From Candidatus Uhrbacteria bacterium (GTDB lineage: Bacteria > Patescibacteria > ABY1 > SG8-24 > UBA9934), in assembly GCA_018664485.1 (NCBI GenBank), contig JABJOE010000007.1, forward strand, positions 124,001-188,000: DNA of 64,000 nucleotides, in the 5' to 3' direction. Shown one piece after another: positions 8,515 to 16,256 of the stretch. Made by a program: the position numbers and the translations under genes. Every line of letters begins with the position of its first letter. Position 1 is the first letter of the stretch. Under the pieces are notes generated by a model. That model saw nothing but the letters and a program-made list of their open reading frames with translations. It was not told the origin of the DNA and did no database searches.

Positions 8515-8937
8515 ATGGATTTCCTTGTTCTGCTCTGCATAATACTGTCGCCGATTGTATTGTTCGCGATAAGCACACTTATAGTTAATAGGTATAACTT
8601 TCAGCTCGGTTGGACGCTGCCCTTTCCAGTAATTTTAGGCTTTTTCTTCATGTACTTTTTGGATCATTCTGCAGGAGTATCTGGAGGGCCGGCCGCAATT
8701 GCAGCATTTATATCCCTCCTTTTACTTATTCAGATAGCTGGAATGTTTGTTTTGTCCTTTGTTTTATTTATCGAGCAGAGCAACAAGGCTTTTCAATTAA
8801 CTCTCATCGCCATCCTGGCGGGTGCATCCCTTGGGATGATATACGACAGAATCTTTATTGAGCCTCACGAGATAGGAGAAAAAGGCAATTCCTCGATCCA
8901 AGCGCAATATCCAGATTGGAGGATTTTAGATAACTAG
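8515..8937 (+). CDS. Hypothetical four-helix membrane protein
   Basis: 140 residues, four hydrophobic segments (about 1-25, 35-52, 58-85, 92-110) and a short polar C-terminus. No family recognised. It follows the kinase gene by 15 nt on the same strand. Function unknown. Confidence 0.6.
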   Translation: MDFLVLLCIILSPIVLFAISTLIVNRYNFQLGWTLPFPVILGFFFMYFLDHSAGVSGGPAAIAAFISLLLLIQIAGMFVLSFVLFIEQSNKAFQLTLIAILAGASLGMIYDRIFIEPHEIGEKGNSSIQAQYPDWRILDN

Positions 8938-8990
8938 CTACTATATAGTTTAAGTCTCATTTTCAAAGTCCAACATTGAGTAGCGAGACC

Positions 8991-9019
8991 TTGACAAAAA
9001 GAGCGTTTTTTCCTACAAT
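8991..9019 (+). promoter_or_regulatory. Promoter of rplS
   Basis: TTGACA, 17 nt, TACAAT. Transcription would start near 9026, leaving a ~62-nt leader that includes the small hairpin AAAGG/CCTTT before the ATG at 9088. Confidence 0.75.
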
Positions 9020-9087
9020 TCTGCCGTCTTAAGAAATACGTGAAAGAAAGGCTTAATCCTTTCCTCTGGCGGCAAAATCACATTTTT

Positions 9088-9654
9088 ATGTCTGATGAAG
9101 AGAAGAAAGCCGACGAAGAGGTAAAAGAAGTTGTTGCTCCAAAGCCTGAAGCGGCTGTTGAGGAAAAAGCGGCTGAAAAGGCTCCTGAAGCTCCTGCCGA
9201 GGCAAAAGCTGACGAAGCTACCGCTGAGGTTTCTCAGGAAGAAATCACTGGACGTGCTGAATCAACTGAGGTTGAGGAAGAAGTTACTCCAGACCAGGTT
9301 GAAGAGCTCCCATATACAGACATTCGGCCAGGAATGGAAGTACGAGTCCACGAGCGTATTCTCGACGTATCACCAAAAGGTGAAAAGCGTGAGCGCGTTC
9401 AGATCTTCCAAGGAATGGTTATTGGAATGAAGAGCGGTGGAGTTTCTCGAACAATGACTGTACGAAAGGATTCGAAAGGTTGGATGGTTGAAAAGATCTT
9501 CCCTCTCTCATCTCCTAACGTTACAAAGGTAGAAGTTGTGAAGAAATTCCGAGTACGACGTGCAAAGTTGAACTTCCTACGTAAGAGCACAAGACGTAAG
9601 GGAGGTAAGAAGCGATTCAAGCGAAAGATGCACGAGATCAAAGAGTCAAAATAG
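9088..9654 (+). CDS. rplS: Ribosomal protein L19 with acidic N-terminal extension
   Basis: The C-terminal ~110 residues are a standard bL19 (IRPGMEVRVHERI, RVQIFQGMVIGMKSGG, FPLSSPNVTKVEVV, RRAKLNFLR) at the bridge between ribosomal subunits. ATG 9088 (MSDEEKKADEE) is chosen over an upstream in-frame GTG at 9040, which lies in the leader. This leaves 188 residues, against roughly 115 for typical L19: about 75 extra N-terminal residues rich in Glu, Ala and Lys, low-complexity and probably disordered, plus a basic C-terminal tail (RRKGGKKRFKRK). Own promoter and terminator, so it is monocistronic. Confidence 0.95.
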   Translation: MSDEEKKADEEVKEVVAPKPEAAVEEKAAEKAPEAPAEAKADEATAEVSQEEITGRAESTEVEEEVTPDQVEELPYTDIRPGMEVRVHERILDVSPKGEKRERVQIFQGMVIGMKSGGVSRTMTVRKDSKGWMVEKIFPLSSPNVTKVEVVKKFRVRRAKLNFLRKSTRRKGGKKRFKRKMHEIKESK

Positions 9655-9662
9655 AATAGAAT

Positions 9663-9694
9663 AAAAAGTAGGCCCCAACGGGTCTACTTTTTTT
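9663..9694 (+). terminator. rplS intrinsic terminator
   Basis: AAAAGTAG pairs with CTACTTTT around CCC/GGG, followed by a run of T. Confidence 0.9.
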
Positions 9695-9713
9695 CACGAA
9701 GCAAGATCGATGT

Positions 9714-9839
9714 ATTACCTATCACTACAGAACCTGTTCGCTGCTCCAGCGGCAGCTCACCTAGCGCTTCGGCCTGTTTCCCCGTCTACGCCGGGGACCA
9801 ATCAAACAGACCTTAGAGCTTTCTGAAGTGATAACTAAT
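9714..9839 (+). repeat. Long imperfect palindrome of another type
   Basis: Outer arms 9714-9732 and 9821-9839 (ATCACT against AGTGAT, CAGAA against TTCTG), then CTGTT against AACAG, and a GC-rich tip CCCCG/CGGGG near 9780-9796. No sign of the conserved pyrimidine loop of the CGTAC-tip family. The rest of the 9700-10059 gap is AT-rich and shows no gene. Confidence 0.6.
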
Positions 9840-10059
9840 AATCTCCAGAGCAATAAAGCAACTAATCGAATGCCCAACCTTTATTTGTCATATCTTTAAT
9901 TTTAAAAGAAGAGAGGTGGAAAACAAATTGTCCTTCGAGATACCTGTAAGTAGACTGTTTCTTTTTCCAAAAAATATAAAACAAATTTTTATAGCGCCCA
10001 ACCTACGATCTTCTTTTTATTTCAAAGAAAAAGAGAGGGGGGATAAAGAGAAAACAAGC

Positions 10060-10090
10060 GCGCACCCGGATCCAGGAGGACCGGGTGCGC
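10060..10090 (-). terminator. Strong terminator of the 10129-10650 orphan
   Basis: A ten-pair GC-rich stem, GCGCACCCGG/CCGGGTGCGC, with an 11-nt loop. On the minus strand it follows the gene stop by about 40 nt and precedes TTGTTTTC. Confidence 0.8.
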
Positions 10091-10128
10091 AACGAAGTTG
10101 CTGAGGTTGTGCGAGCTGACTGTGACCT

Positions 10129-10650
10129 TCAGGCCCGTCGAGCCTGTTCCGCAGCCATCTGTGCAGCGGTCTCTGCGTGTCGGGCGTCAGTCCTGGCGCA
10201 CTTCCACGTGAAGTACTCATCCTTCAAAGTGGTGTCACTCAGGAACGGCAGCAGGCCCCACTGAGCTGGAGCCGTCTTACGAATCTCATCTGCCAACGAA
10301 TCTTCCGTCAGACTGCAGAACGGCATCTGGAAGTCTTGATGCGCAACCCTGAAGCCGAGCCTCTTGAGCTTTTTGAGAAGCGCTTTGAAATCATCTTCAT
10401 TACCATGGATGCGGCCACGAATGTCTTCACCGGTGATAGCCAGCAAAGCATGTGAACGAGAGGTAATTCCTTGGCGGAGATTTCCATATGCCCAAATACT
10501 ACTACTCAGCCAGACCGGAATTCCGCGCGTATCCTCTTGGCGACGCCCCTTTGGATCTCCAATCGGATTCGGCTTGATCGCCCATACTCCAGCATTGGCG
10601 TGCCAGATGAAGTGGGCAGTCTCGGGGTCCACGTATTTTCCTCGTCCCAT
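10129..10650 (-). CDS. GC-rich orphan protein
   Basis: 173 residues, no recognised family. Starts MGRGKYVDPETAHFIWHANAGVWAI and is rich in Trp, His and Arg, with a helical Ala/Arg-rich C-terminus. No signal peptide or membrane helix. Codon use is visibly more GC-rich than in uvrA next door. It is a self-contained unit: promoter TTGACA-17-TATGAT about 110 nt upstream, a hairpin (ATGACGG/CCGTCAT, 10656-10675) just before the start that could affect ribosome access, and a strong terminator. One of several such orphans in the window; probably accessory. Confidence 0.65.
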   Translation of the reverse strand: MGRGKYVDPETAHFIWHANAGVWAIKPNPIGDPKGRRQEDTRGIPVWLSSSIWAYGNLRQGITSRSHALLAITGEDIRGRIHGNEDDFKALLKKLKRLGFRVAHQDFQMPFCSLTEDSLADEIRKTAPAQWGLLPFLSDTTLKDEYFTWKCARTDARHAETAAQMAAEQARRA

Positions 10651-10758
10651 GTTAGTTCCGATGACGGCAAGCCGTCATTTTGTTCAAGTCACCTCTCACA
10701 CACAACGCGTGCGCAAGTCAGCTCTCGAACGCTACAGATGTTGCCACCTGATTGGGCG

Positions 10759-10787
10759 ATCATAGCACTTTTTTGCCCTTTTGTCAA
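10759..10787 (-). promoter_or_regulatory. Promoter of the 10129-10650 orphan
   Basis: On the minus strand: TTGACA, exactly 17 nt, TATGAT. Confidence 0.75.
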
Positions 10788-10887
10788 GGGTACGTGGCTA
10801 ATATTAGCTAAATTATTTCGCTCAAAACTGATCAAAAAACTAAATATATATAAAGTAAACATATGGCCCGTACTGACCTTATGTTTG

Positions 10888-10912
10888 TAAAAAACAGGCC
10901 TTGCGGCCCGTT
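10888..10912 (-). terminator. uvrA terminator
   Basis: AACGGGCC/GGCCTGTT stem with a 4-nt loop followed by a T-run on the minus strand, right after the uvrA stop. Confidence 0.85.
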
Positions 10913-10921
10913 CTTTATATC

Positions 10922-13828
10922 CTATTTCTTTTTCGTCTTTGCTTTCGTTTTCTTGACTGGTGCCTTCCGAGCCGCAAATGCAAGCTTAAGCGCTTTCCCA
11001 GTATGCGTCTTATGCTTTGCGATATCTTTTGGCACACCGTTACCGACAACCAAGCCACCCTTCACACCACCTTCAGGCCCCATATCTATAATCCAATCAG
11101 ATGACTGCATCACATCGGTATTATGCTCGATCACCAGAACCGTATTCCCCTTCTCAACTAAAGCATGCAACACTCCCAACAACTTACCAACATCATCAAA
11201 GTGAAGCCCCGTAGTTGGCTCATCTAAAATATACAATGTCTTTCCAGTTGCTCGACGAGAAAGTTCTGTTGAAAGCTTCACACGCTGCGCCTCACCACCC
11301 GAAAGAGTAGTTGCAGACTGTCCAAGTTTCAGATAACCAAGTCCAACTTCATGAAGTACATTGAGCTTGTCATAAATGTTCGACCGATTAGCAAAGAACC
11401 GGCGAGCTTCATCAACCGTCATGTCCAGAACATCCGCAATATTCTTCTGACGATAATGAATCTCCAACACCTCCTGCACATACCTACGACCTGAACACTC
11501 AGGACAATCCGAATACACATCAGGCATGAATTGCATCTCGATCCGAATTTGTCCGTCACCTGAACAGTTCTCACAACGTCCCCCACCCTTTACGTTGAAA
11601 CTGAACTTTCCAGCGTCGTATCCACGAAGCTTAGCCTCGGGAACCTCTGTAAACAAATCTCGAATAGCCGTGAACACACCAGTATATGTCGCCGGGTTCG
11701 ATCGTGGAGTACGCCCAATTGGAGACTGGTCAACTGTTACAACTTTATCGATGTTCTTAAGCCCCTTAATATCTTTATGCTGTCCGGGATATGCCTTGGC
11801 ACGATAAAAGTGCTTTGAAAGCGCACGCCCCAAGATATCTAAAATCAATGTAGACTTTCCAGAACCTGATACACCGGCCACACAAACAAGCATTCCAAGT
11901 GGAATATCAACCGTAACGTTCTGGAGGTTATGCTCTTTAGCTCCAACGATTGTAATCTTCTTCTTATTTCCAGGGCGAGGCTTCTTCGGCGCAATTAGCA
12001 CCTTCTGCCCTGTTAGATACTGCCCAGTCAGTGAATCTTTATTCTTCTTAAGCTGTGCTGGCGTTCCGTGAGCCACGATCTGTCCACCATATTCTCCAGC
12101 ACCCGGACCGATATCAAATACATAGTCGGCAGCTTCGATCATCTCCTCATCATGCTCTACAACCAAAACTGAGTTTCCAAGATCACGCAGACGTTTTACC
12201 GTTGCGATCAAGTGACCGTTGTCGCGTGGATGCAAACCGATAGAAGGTTCATCTAAAACATAAATCACACCAGACAACGCCGCACCAAGCTGAGTTGAGA
12301 GCCGTACACGTTGAGACTCACCACCTGACAACGACATAGCGGCCCGATCCAATGTGAGATATCCAAGTCCAACTTCCACAAGGTGCTTAACGCGGTCGTG
12401 AACCTCTCGAGCAACACGCTCAACAACTTTCTGCTCACCATCTGAAAGCATCTTTTGCCCCTTATTCCCTTTACTTCCCTTTTTTGCAGTCTCTAAAATC
12501 TCGTCAAAGAACGAAACAACGTCCTCAATAGGGCGCGACACAACGTCAGCAATCGATGTACCACCGATCGTGAACATGAGTACCTCTTTACGCAGTCGTT
12601 TACCATTACAATCCGGACAAATCATCGAACGCATATAGCTCTCAAGCTCTTTGCGAACATATTCACTACTTGTCTCCTTATACTTAGTCTCAAGCATCCC
12701 AAGCACGCCAGGGAATGTCACTTCCTTCCCGGAAACGACGTAAACAGTGTCCCCTGTTCCATTGAGCAGAGTATCCATCTTCTCCGCACTAAAGGTATCC
12801 AACTCTTTATTCAAACTAAATTTCTTTTTCTTCGCAACCGCCTTTAACATCTCGATATAACTGTTCTGATTCCCAGCAATACGACTCCATGGCTTCACAG
12901 CACCCTGCTCGAGAGTAAGACGTTTGTTTGGAATAACCAGATCTGCTTCCAAAACCAATTTCATTCCAAGGCCAGTACAATCAGGACATGCACCATGTGG
13001 GGAGTTGAAAGAAAAAAGACGAGGTTCCGGCGTTGGGATCCGCATTCCACCCGGAAGATTGTATCCACGAACCAACTCAACCTCGTCACCAGTATCATCT
13101 CGATACATTAAAAGCTCATCGTTCCCCATATCAAGTGCCTGCTCGAGGATAACGCGCATGCGCTCGATTGGAATATCTTGTCCGCCATCAAAACGCTTTG
13201 AAAGTACTTCAATTGTATGTTTCTTACTCTTCTGTTTTTTCATCGCAATAGCCTCATCCAAATCCATTGTAAGACCATCGTATCGAACTTCCTTAAACCC
13301 AGCGTTCTGTGCTGCAACCAAAACCTGATTATGCTCACCCTTCTGATCTTTGACCATTGGCACAAACAGCATCACCTCACCTAACTTCACAGCAGCAATA
13401 ATTTCCTCGGCCAAGTCATCGATAGAATTTTTCCGAATCAAGTCACCAGTCTCTGGGTTGTGAGGCTGTGCAACGCGAGAAAAAAGAACACGCAGATAAT
13501 CATAAATCTCCGTCACAGTTCCCACGGTAGATCGCGGATTATGTGAAGAAGACTTCTGGTCAATTGCAATTGTCGGTGAAAGTCCGACTATCTCGTCGAC
13601 GTCAGGCTTATCTTGTAACTCAAGGAACTGTTTTGCGTAAGACGAAAGCGACTCCATGTAGCGACGCTGTCCTTCGGCATAAATGGTGTCAAAGGCGAGA
13701 GACGACTTCCCTGACCCAGACAACCCCGTGAAGACTACGAGCTTATTTTTTGGAATGTCGCAGTTAATATTTTTCAAATTGTGAACCCGCGCACCGCGGA
13801 TCGAAAGGGACTCATGTTGCACAAGCAA
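10922..13828 (-). CDS. uvrA: UvrABC excision nuclease subunit A
   Basis: 968 residues, the damage-recognition ATPase of nucleotide excision repair. Two ABC modules are visible: Walker A GLSGSGKSSLAFD near residue 34 and GVSGSGKSTLILD in the second half, ABC signatures LSGGESQRV and LSGGEAQRV, and Cys pairs of the zinc modules (CPDCTG, CPDCNG, CENCSG..CPECSG). The C-terminus ends in a basic Lys-rich tail. The start is TTG 13828 or GTG 13822; no ATG fits. Length is typical. It carries its own terminator; uvrB and uvrC are not in the window. Confidence 0.97.
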   Translation of the reverse strand: MLVQHESLSIRGARVHNLKNINCDIPKNKLVVFTGLSGSGKSSLAFDTIYAEGQRRYMESLSSYAKQFLELQDKPDVDEIVGLSPTIAIDQKSSSHNPRSTVGTVTEIYDYLRVLFSRVAQPHNPETGDLIRKNSIDDLAEEIIAAVKLGEVMLFVPMVKDQKGEHNQVLVAAQNAGFKEVRYDGLTMDLDEAIAMKKQKSKKHTIEVLSKRFDGGQDIPIERMRVILEQALDMGNDELLMYRDDTGDEVELVRGYNLPGGMRIPTPEPRLFSFNSPHGACPDCTGLGMKLVLEADLVIPNKRLTLEQGAVKPWSRIAGNQNSYIEMLKAVAKKKKFSLNKELDTFSAEKMDTLLNGTGDTVYVVSGKEVTFPGVLGMLETKYKETSSEYVRKELESYMRSMICPDCNGKRLRKEVLMFTIGGTSIADVVSRPIEDVVSFFDEILETAKKGSKGNKGQKMLSDGEQKVVERVAREVHDRVKHLVEVGLGYLTLDRAAMSLSGGESQRVRLSTQLGAALSGVIYVLDEPSIGLHPRDNGHLIATVKRLRDLGNSVLVVEHDEEMIEAADYVFDIGPGAGEYGGQIVAHGTPAQLKKNKDSLTGQYLTGQKVLIAPKKPRPGNKKKITIVGAKEHNLQNVTVDIPLGMLVCVAGVSGSGKSTLILDILGRALSKHFYRAKAYPGQHKDIKGLKNIDKVVTVDQSPIGRTPRSNPATYTGVFTAIRDLFTEVPEAKLRGYDAGKFSFNVKGGGRCENCSGDGQIRIEMQFMPDVYSDCPECSGRRYVQEVLEIHYRQKNIADVLDMTVDEARRFFANRSNIYDKLNVLHEVGLGYLKLGQSATTLSGGEAQRVKLSTELSRRATGKTLYILDEPTTGLHFDDVGKLLGVLHALVEKGNTVLVIEHNTDVMQSSDWIIDMGPEGGVKGGLVVGNGVPKDIAKHKTHTGKALKLAFAARKAPVKKTKAKTKKK

Positions 13829-13912
13829 ATTCCGTTATTGAGTGAATCTTGCGTCTGATGTGAAATTGTATCGAGATACATGATCTCAAAAGCGTGTCGG
13901 AGCATATCACTT

Positions 13913-13948
13913 AAAACGCCACCTGGCAAGAGTGCTAGGTGGCTTTTG
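13913..13948. terminator. Bidirectional terminator between uvrA and the pilin-like gene
   Basis: AAACGCCACCT pairs with AGGTGGCTTTT, with A-run and T-run on opposite sides. On the minus strand it ends the pilin-like gene before the uvrA promoter (TACAAT box near 13870). Confidence 0.8.
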
Positions 13949-14071
13949 AAAACTTTTGGCGAAGGTCGGGCACATTCGTACACCACAAACTATCTTTGCA
14001 GCATGCACCTATACAAATTTATAAAATTTTGAATTCCGCGACAGTACAACAATATTCAAACAGAAAACTTA

Positions 14072-15682
14072 CTACCAAGTCGGATTACAATCTACTTCAT
14101 TCCCTTCTACATCCTTACAGTAAAACCAACCAAATGCTGACGTAGAGTTTGCACAGTTAGCAAAGCTGTCAGCCTGCAAAGCACCCAGCCAATCCAACAC
14201 AACGTCGCCGGCAAGAGCTACTTCCATCTCTGCTATCTCGAGCGCACTCATATTATCCAATGCCTCCTGCGAGATATCATCAACAGATGTAGCGTTTGTG
14301 AACACTTTACATCCTTCCCCACCGGCAGGTGCGAGTCCACATGGATCGCTATCACATAAAGCGCTCAAGAGCGGAAAATCATCATCGGCGCCTGTACGAT
14401 CATCAACTTCATTATCATATTGATATTCATACTCATACTCAAAGACTGTGTCACCTGCCTCATATACAGATTCAACAAGATCATACGCTCGACACCCCAT
14501 ACTCTCGTCAGCAAGAGCATCTTGTCTCAACGTGTCGCAATCAAGCGTATCGCCATCAGCCGGGTATACAAGCTCGCTGCAAGCATCAAAGCTTGTGTCT
14601 AAAACCGGAGCATCATAATAAAGACAGTATAGTTTCTCTCCAGTAATAGACGATGCAGCAGCAGCATCTAACACATCCTGCTCATCCTTATCTACAAGGT
14701 ATCCGCACATCGAGCTCGATGGCGTGGCACCGCTCACACTGGCTAACCCTGAAAATACCTCTTTACAACGCAAACATGCAAAACCATTTTCACTCTCGGC
14801 AGATGCAGCACACACTTCATACGCAGTATCACATCCACTATAGAAACACTCGTCTCCAACTTGGATAGTGGCTTCGGTATCTCCAACGTCATCAACAGTT
14901 CCTTTATTTCCACAATCTTCCTGTCCTGAAATCTCAGGGGTAATAGTAAGCCCCGCAACTTCCATCGCTTCACAGGTAGATTCAGGATCAATGAACACAA
15001 CCGTACGAATGGCTGGCGGTGTTAGGCGGTTCAAGTTCGTAAGATTCGGATCTACCATCTGCCCCATAGCAACTGCTGACAGCAAAAGCACAAGACCCGT
15101 TACTGCATTTTTAACTCTCTCCTTAGCTCTTCCGATACGTCCACTATCCCCTCGAGCCAACATCCACTGTAATCCCCCTACCATTATGACAAGCACAACA
15201 AGTAATGAAGCTGTGGGAAGTAAAAAGTTGTATACGACGTTAATATAATCCGGAATACTATCCACCTCCTCGGCAGATCCAATTACAATACTTAAGTCCA
15301 CTGCCTCTGGTGGTCGGTAACAATAATGCTCACCTGGAATACAATCAGCTGGCTGGCCCTGATCCCACTCATAGGGAACTTCCTCCCCATCAATCTCTGT
15401 TAAGTTATTTTCACATTCATATTGAGACCAACATTTATCATTATCTGCCGGCGTTGAACCCGTCGTATAGCAAGCCATGTAATTTGAGCCTGCATCACTA
15501 CACGCGGTACGACAAGATGCAGTATCTTCTAGATTCGACTCCGATAGCTGAGTAGCTCCGGCAGAAGTCTTGCACCAACAATCACAACTAGCCTCCGAAT
15601 CCTCAGCAAAAACAAAACCAACCGAGCCAAAAAGCATTGAAACGGTTAGGAGCGAAATAAAAATGGCTGTTATCCTCCGCAT
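14072..15682 (-). CDS. Secreted Cys-rich protein with T4SS-pilin-like membrane pair
   Basis: About 536 residues. MRRITAIFISLLTVSMLFGS...FVFA is a signal peptide cleaved before EDSEAS. An N-terminal region with many Cys (CDCWCK, SCRTAC) follows. Two hydrophobic helices around residues 150-215 (INVVYNFLLPTASLLVVLVIMVGGLQWMLARGD... AKERVKNAVTGLVLLLSAVAMGQ) match the layout of the CPR T4SS_pilin / TrbC-VirB2-like domain: helix, short GD loop, AK-rich helix. A long acidic, Cys-containing extracellular part completes it. Start taken at ATG 15682; an in-frame ATG at 15700 is possible but lies inside a palindrome arm. Likely a surface or secretion-apparatus component; the exact role is inferred. Confidence 0.75.
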   Translation of the reverse strand: MRRITAIFISLLTVSMLFGSVGFVFAEDSEASCDCWCKTSAGATQLSESNLEDTASCRTACSDAGSNYMACYTTGSTPADNDKCWSQYECENNLTEIDGEEVPYEWDQGQPADCIPGEHYCYRPPEAVDLSIVIGSAEEVDSIPDYINVVYNFLLPTASLLVVLVIMVGGLQWMLARGDSGRIGRAKERVKNAVTGLVLLLSAVAMGQMVDPNLTNLNRLTPPAIRTVVFIDPESTCEAMEVAGLTITPEISGQEDCGNKGTVDDVGDTEATIQVGDECFYSGCDTAYEVCAASAESENGFACLRCKEVFSGLASVSGATPSSSMCGYLVDKDEQDVLDAAAASSITGEKLYCLYYDAPVLDTSFDACSELVYPADGDTLDCDTLRQDALADESMGCRAYDLVESVYEAGDTVFEYEYEYQYDNEVDDRTGADDDFPLLSALCDSDPCGLAPAGGEGCKVFTNATSVDDISQEALDNMSALEIAEMEVALAGDVVLDWLGALQADSFANCANSTSAFGWFYCKDVEGNEVDCNPTW

Positions 15683-15688
15683 ACACAA

Positions 15689-15859
15689 ATATGAACTCAT
15701 TCTAAAAACAACTTTAGAGAATTTCTTAGAATATGTTTAGCGAAAACGTTGAAACGTGATGGAGGCATAGCCGTAGCTACGTCGACGAACGTTGAAGCGT
15801 TTGCAGCAAAGATAGACAATAAATTCTCAAAGTTTGTCTTTATTATGAGTTCATCATAT
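15689..15859 (-). repeat. Long imperfect palindrome, CGTAC-tip family (copy in minus orientation)
   Basis: Outer arms ATATGAACTCAT (15689-15700) and ATGAGTTCAT plus ATAT (15845-15859), then ACTTTAGAGAATTT against AAATTCTCAAAGT. On the minus strand the tip is CGTAGC, TACG, GCTATG with a G-U pair; on the plus strand that position would be an A-C mismatch, so the minus strand is the better folder. Flanks TTCGTCGA and CCTCCATC fit the family. It lies between divergent genes and overlaps a possible start codon of the pilin-like gene. Confidence 0.75.
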
Positions 15860-15864
15860 CATGG

Positions 15865-15893
15865 TTGACAGAAACATCCCTCACTGTTAGAGT
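15865..15893 (+). promoter_or_regulatory. Promoter of secG
   Basis: TTGACA, 17 nt, TAGAGT. The -10 ends 10 nt before ATG 15904, so the transcript has at most a few leader bases. Confidence 0.75.
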
Positions 15894-15903
15894 TTCTCGC
15901 GTT

Positions 15904-16113
15904 ATGATATTTGACATTATCCAACTTATTTTAGCCCTACTACTAACAGGGGCAATCCTCATGCAATCAAGCAGTGCTGGTCTTGGTGCTGTATTTGGAG
16001 GAGACGCCGGTGTACAGCGCACCAAACGTGGAGTAGAGAAGAAACTACATCACACAACTATTATACTTGCTATTCTTTTCCTGGGTGTAGCCCTTGTAAA
16101 CGTTTTGAACTAG
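15904..16113 (+). CDS. secG: Preprotein translocase subunit SecG
   Basis: 69 residues with two membrane helices separated by the conserved SecG loop (MQSSSAGLGAVFGGDAGVQRTKRGVEKKLHHTT). Part of the SecYEG channel in the inner membrane. ATG 15904 fits the normal N-terminus (MIFDIIQLILALLLTGAIL); the frame extends upstream only through the promoter. No Shine-Dalgarno is seen, in keeping with a leaderless start. The peptide-binding protein gene follows on the same strand. Confidence 0.93.
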   Translation: MIFDIIQLILALLLTGAILMQSSSAGLGAVFGGDAGVQRTKRGVEKKLHHTTIILAILFLGVALVNVLN

Positions 16114-16256
16114 GGTCCGCCCCCTATAACTAGTCGTCACATACTCTTCTGAGTTTACGGCAAAAAATTGAACATCTTTCCAAACGCCTAACTAGTAGAT
16201 GGCGTAAATTTTCTAATCGTTCTTCTCGCGCTAAACGTGCGAATACGAATTTAGCG

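Noticed and set aside
13774..13986. 70-codon minus-strand ORF overlapping the uvrA start
   Set aside because: Overlaps the uvrA N-terminus and a terminator, and the composition is not protein-like.
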